The position numbers and the translations under genes were made by a program. The notes beneath the pieces were generated by a model, which was given only the letters and a program-made list of their open reading frames with translations, had not been told where the DNA came from and ran no database searches. From Pseudobutyrivibrio ruminis (GTDB lineage Bacteria; Bacillota; Clostridia; Lachnospirales; Lachnospiraceae), in assembly GCA_015057315.1 (NCBI GenBank), contig SVER01000001.1, positions 62,001-126,000 of the forward strand: 64,000 bases of DNA, written 5' to 3'. Positions 63,969-64,000 of the stretch are shown piece after piece (within the stretch, counting starts at the first letter, position 1; each line of letters opens with the position of its first letter).

Positions 63969-64000
63969 TTTTTCTGAAGGTCGCATTTTACCATGCTCAG

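Overview
The window looks like chromosomal DNA from an anaerobic, low-GC Firmicute of the family Lachnospiraceae, most like Butyrivibrio or Pseudobutyrivibrio. This is inferred from gene content: a domain-permuted GH3 beta-glucosidase, large GH94-type phosphorylases, multi-module secreted GH43 enzymes, a complete glucuronate pathway and YesM/YesN-type sensor systems beside sugar ABC transporters. No rRNA, tRNA, insertion sequence or CRISPR array was recognised.

Layout. 1-7.7 kb: the end of an AAA+ ATPase resembling those of extracellular contractile injection systems, two 2-hydroxyacyl-CoA dehydratase-family subunits, a large protein ending in an intact R-S-ExE ADP-ribosyltransferase domain, a small Cys protein and a GNAT acetyltransferase. 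7.8-24.4 kb: an oligosaccharide locus with a GH3 enzyme, two phosphorylases, a binding protein, two permeases (no ATPase gene), a second binding lipoprotein and a YesM/YesN two-component pair. 24.4-31.9 kb: a small unknown gene, an AraC regulator and, divergent from it, eda-uxuA-uxuB-uxaC-kdgK, which together take glucuronate to pyruvate and glyceraldehyde-3-phosphate. Long stem-loop elements sit before uxuA, before kdgK and after kdgK. 32-42.1 kb: cyclic-di-GMP signalling (a GGEEF cyclase, an EAL phosphodiesterase, an HD-GYP-like protein with HD changed to HN) and a 1594-residue hybrid histidine kinase. 42.2-46.6 kb: housekeeping-type genes (larE, tcdA, a LysR regulator, a siroheme-type dehydrogenase, an S66 peptidase).

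46.7-53.9 kb is the most distinctive block: a self-contained RiPP (modified peptide) cluster. It holds a very short membrane-fusion-like protein, a C39 peptidase-ABC exporter, a second peptidase-less ABC exporter, and two Nif11-like-leader precursors flanking a radical SAM/SPASM enzyme. Both precursor cores carry exactly three C-x-C-x3-Gly-rich repeats at nearly the same spacing, with all six cysteines confined to these repeats. I do not recognise this core architecture.

53.9-63.6 kb encodes two secreted surface proteins: a roughly 2300-residue protein with LamG, Ig-like and three GH43-type modules, and an 859-residue LamG protein with a C-terminal membrane anchor. The last 420 bases hold no credible gene but contain dense hairpins and three 37-bp modules with fixed ends and variable centres.

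Taken together the region describes a plant-polysaccharide user: surface GH43 enzymes release arabinose- or xylose-containing products, the phosphorylase locus handles beta-gluco-oligosaccharides, and the uxu genes handle glucuronate side chains. All functions are predictions from sequence read by eye; no database search was run.
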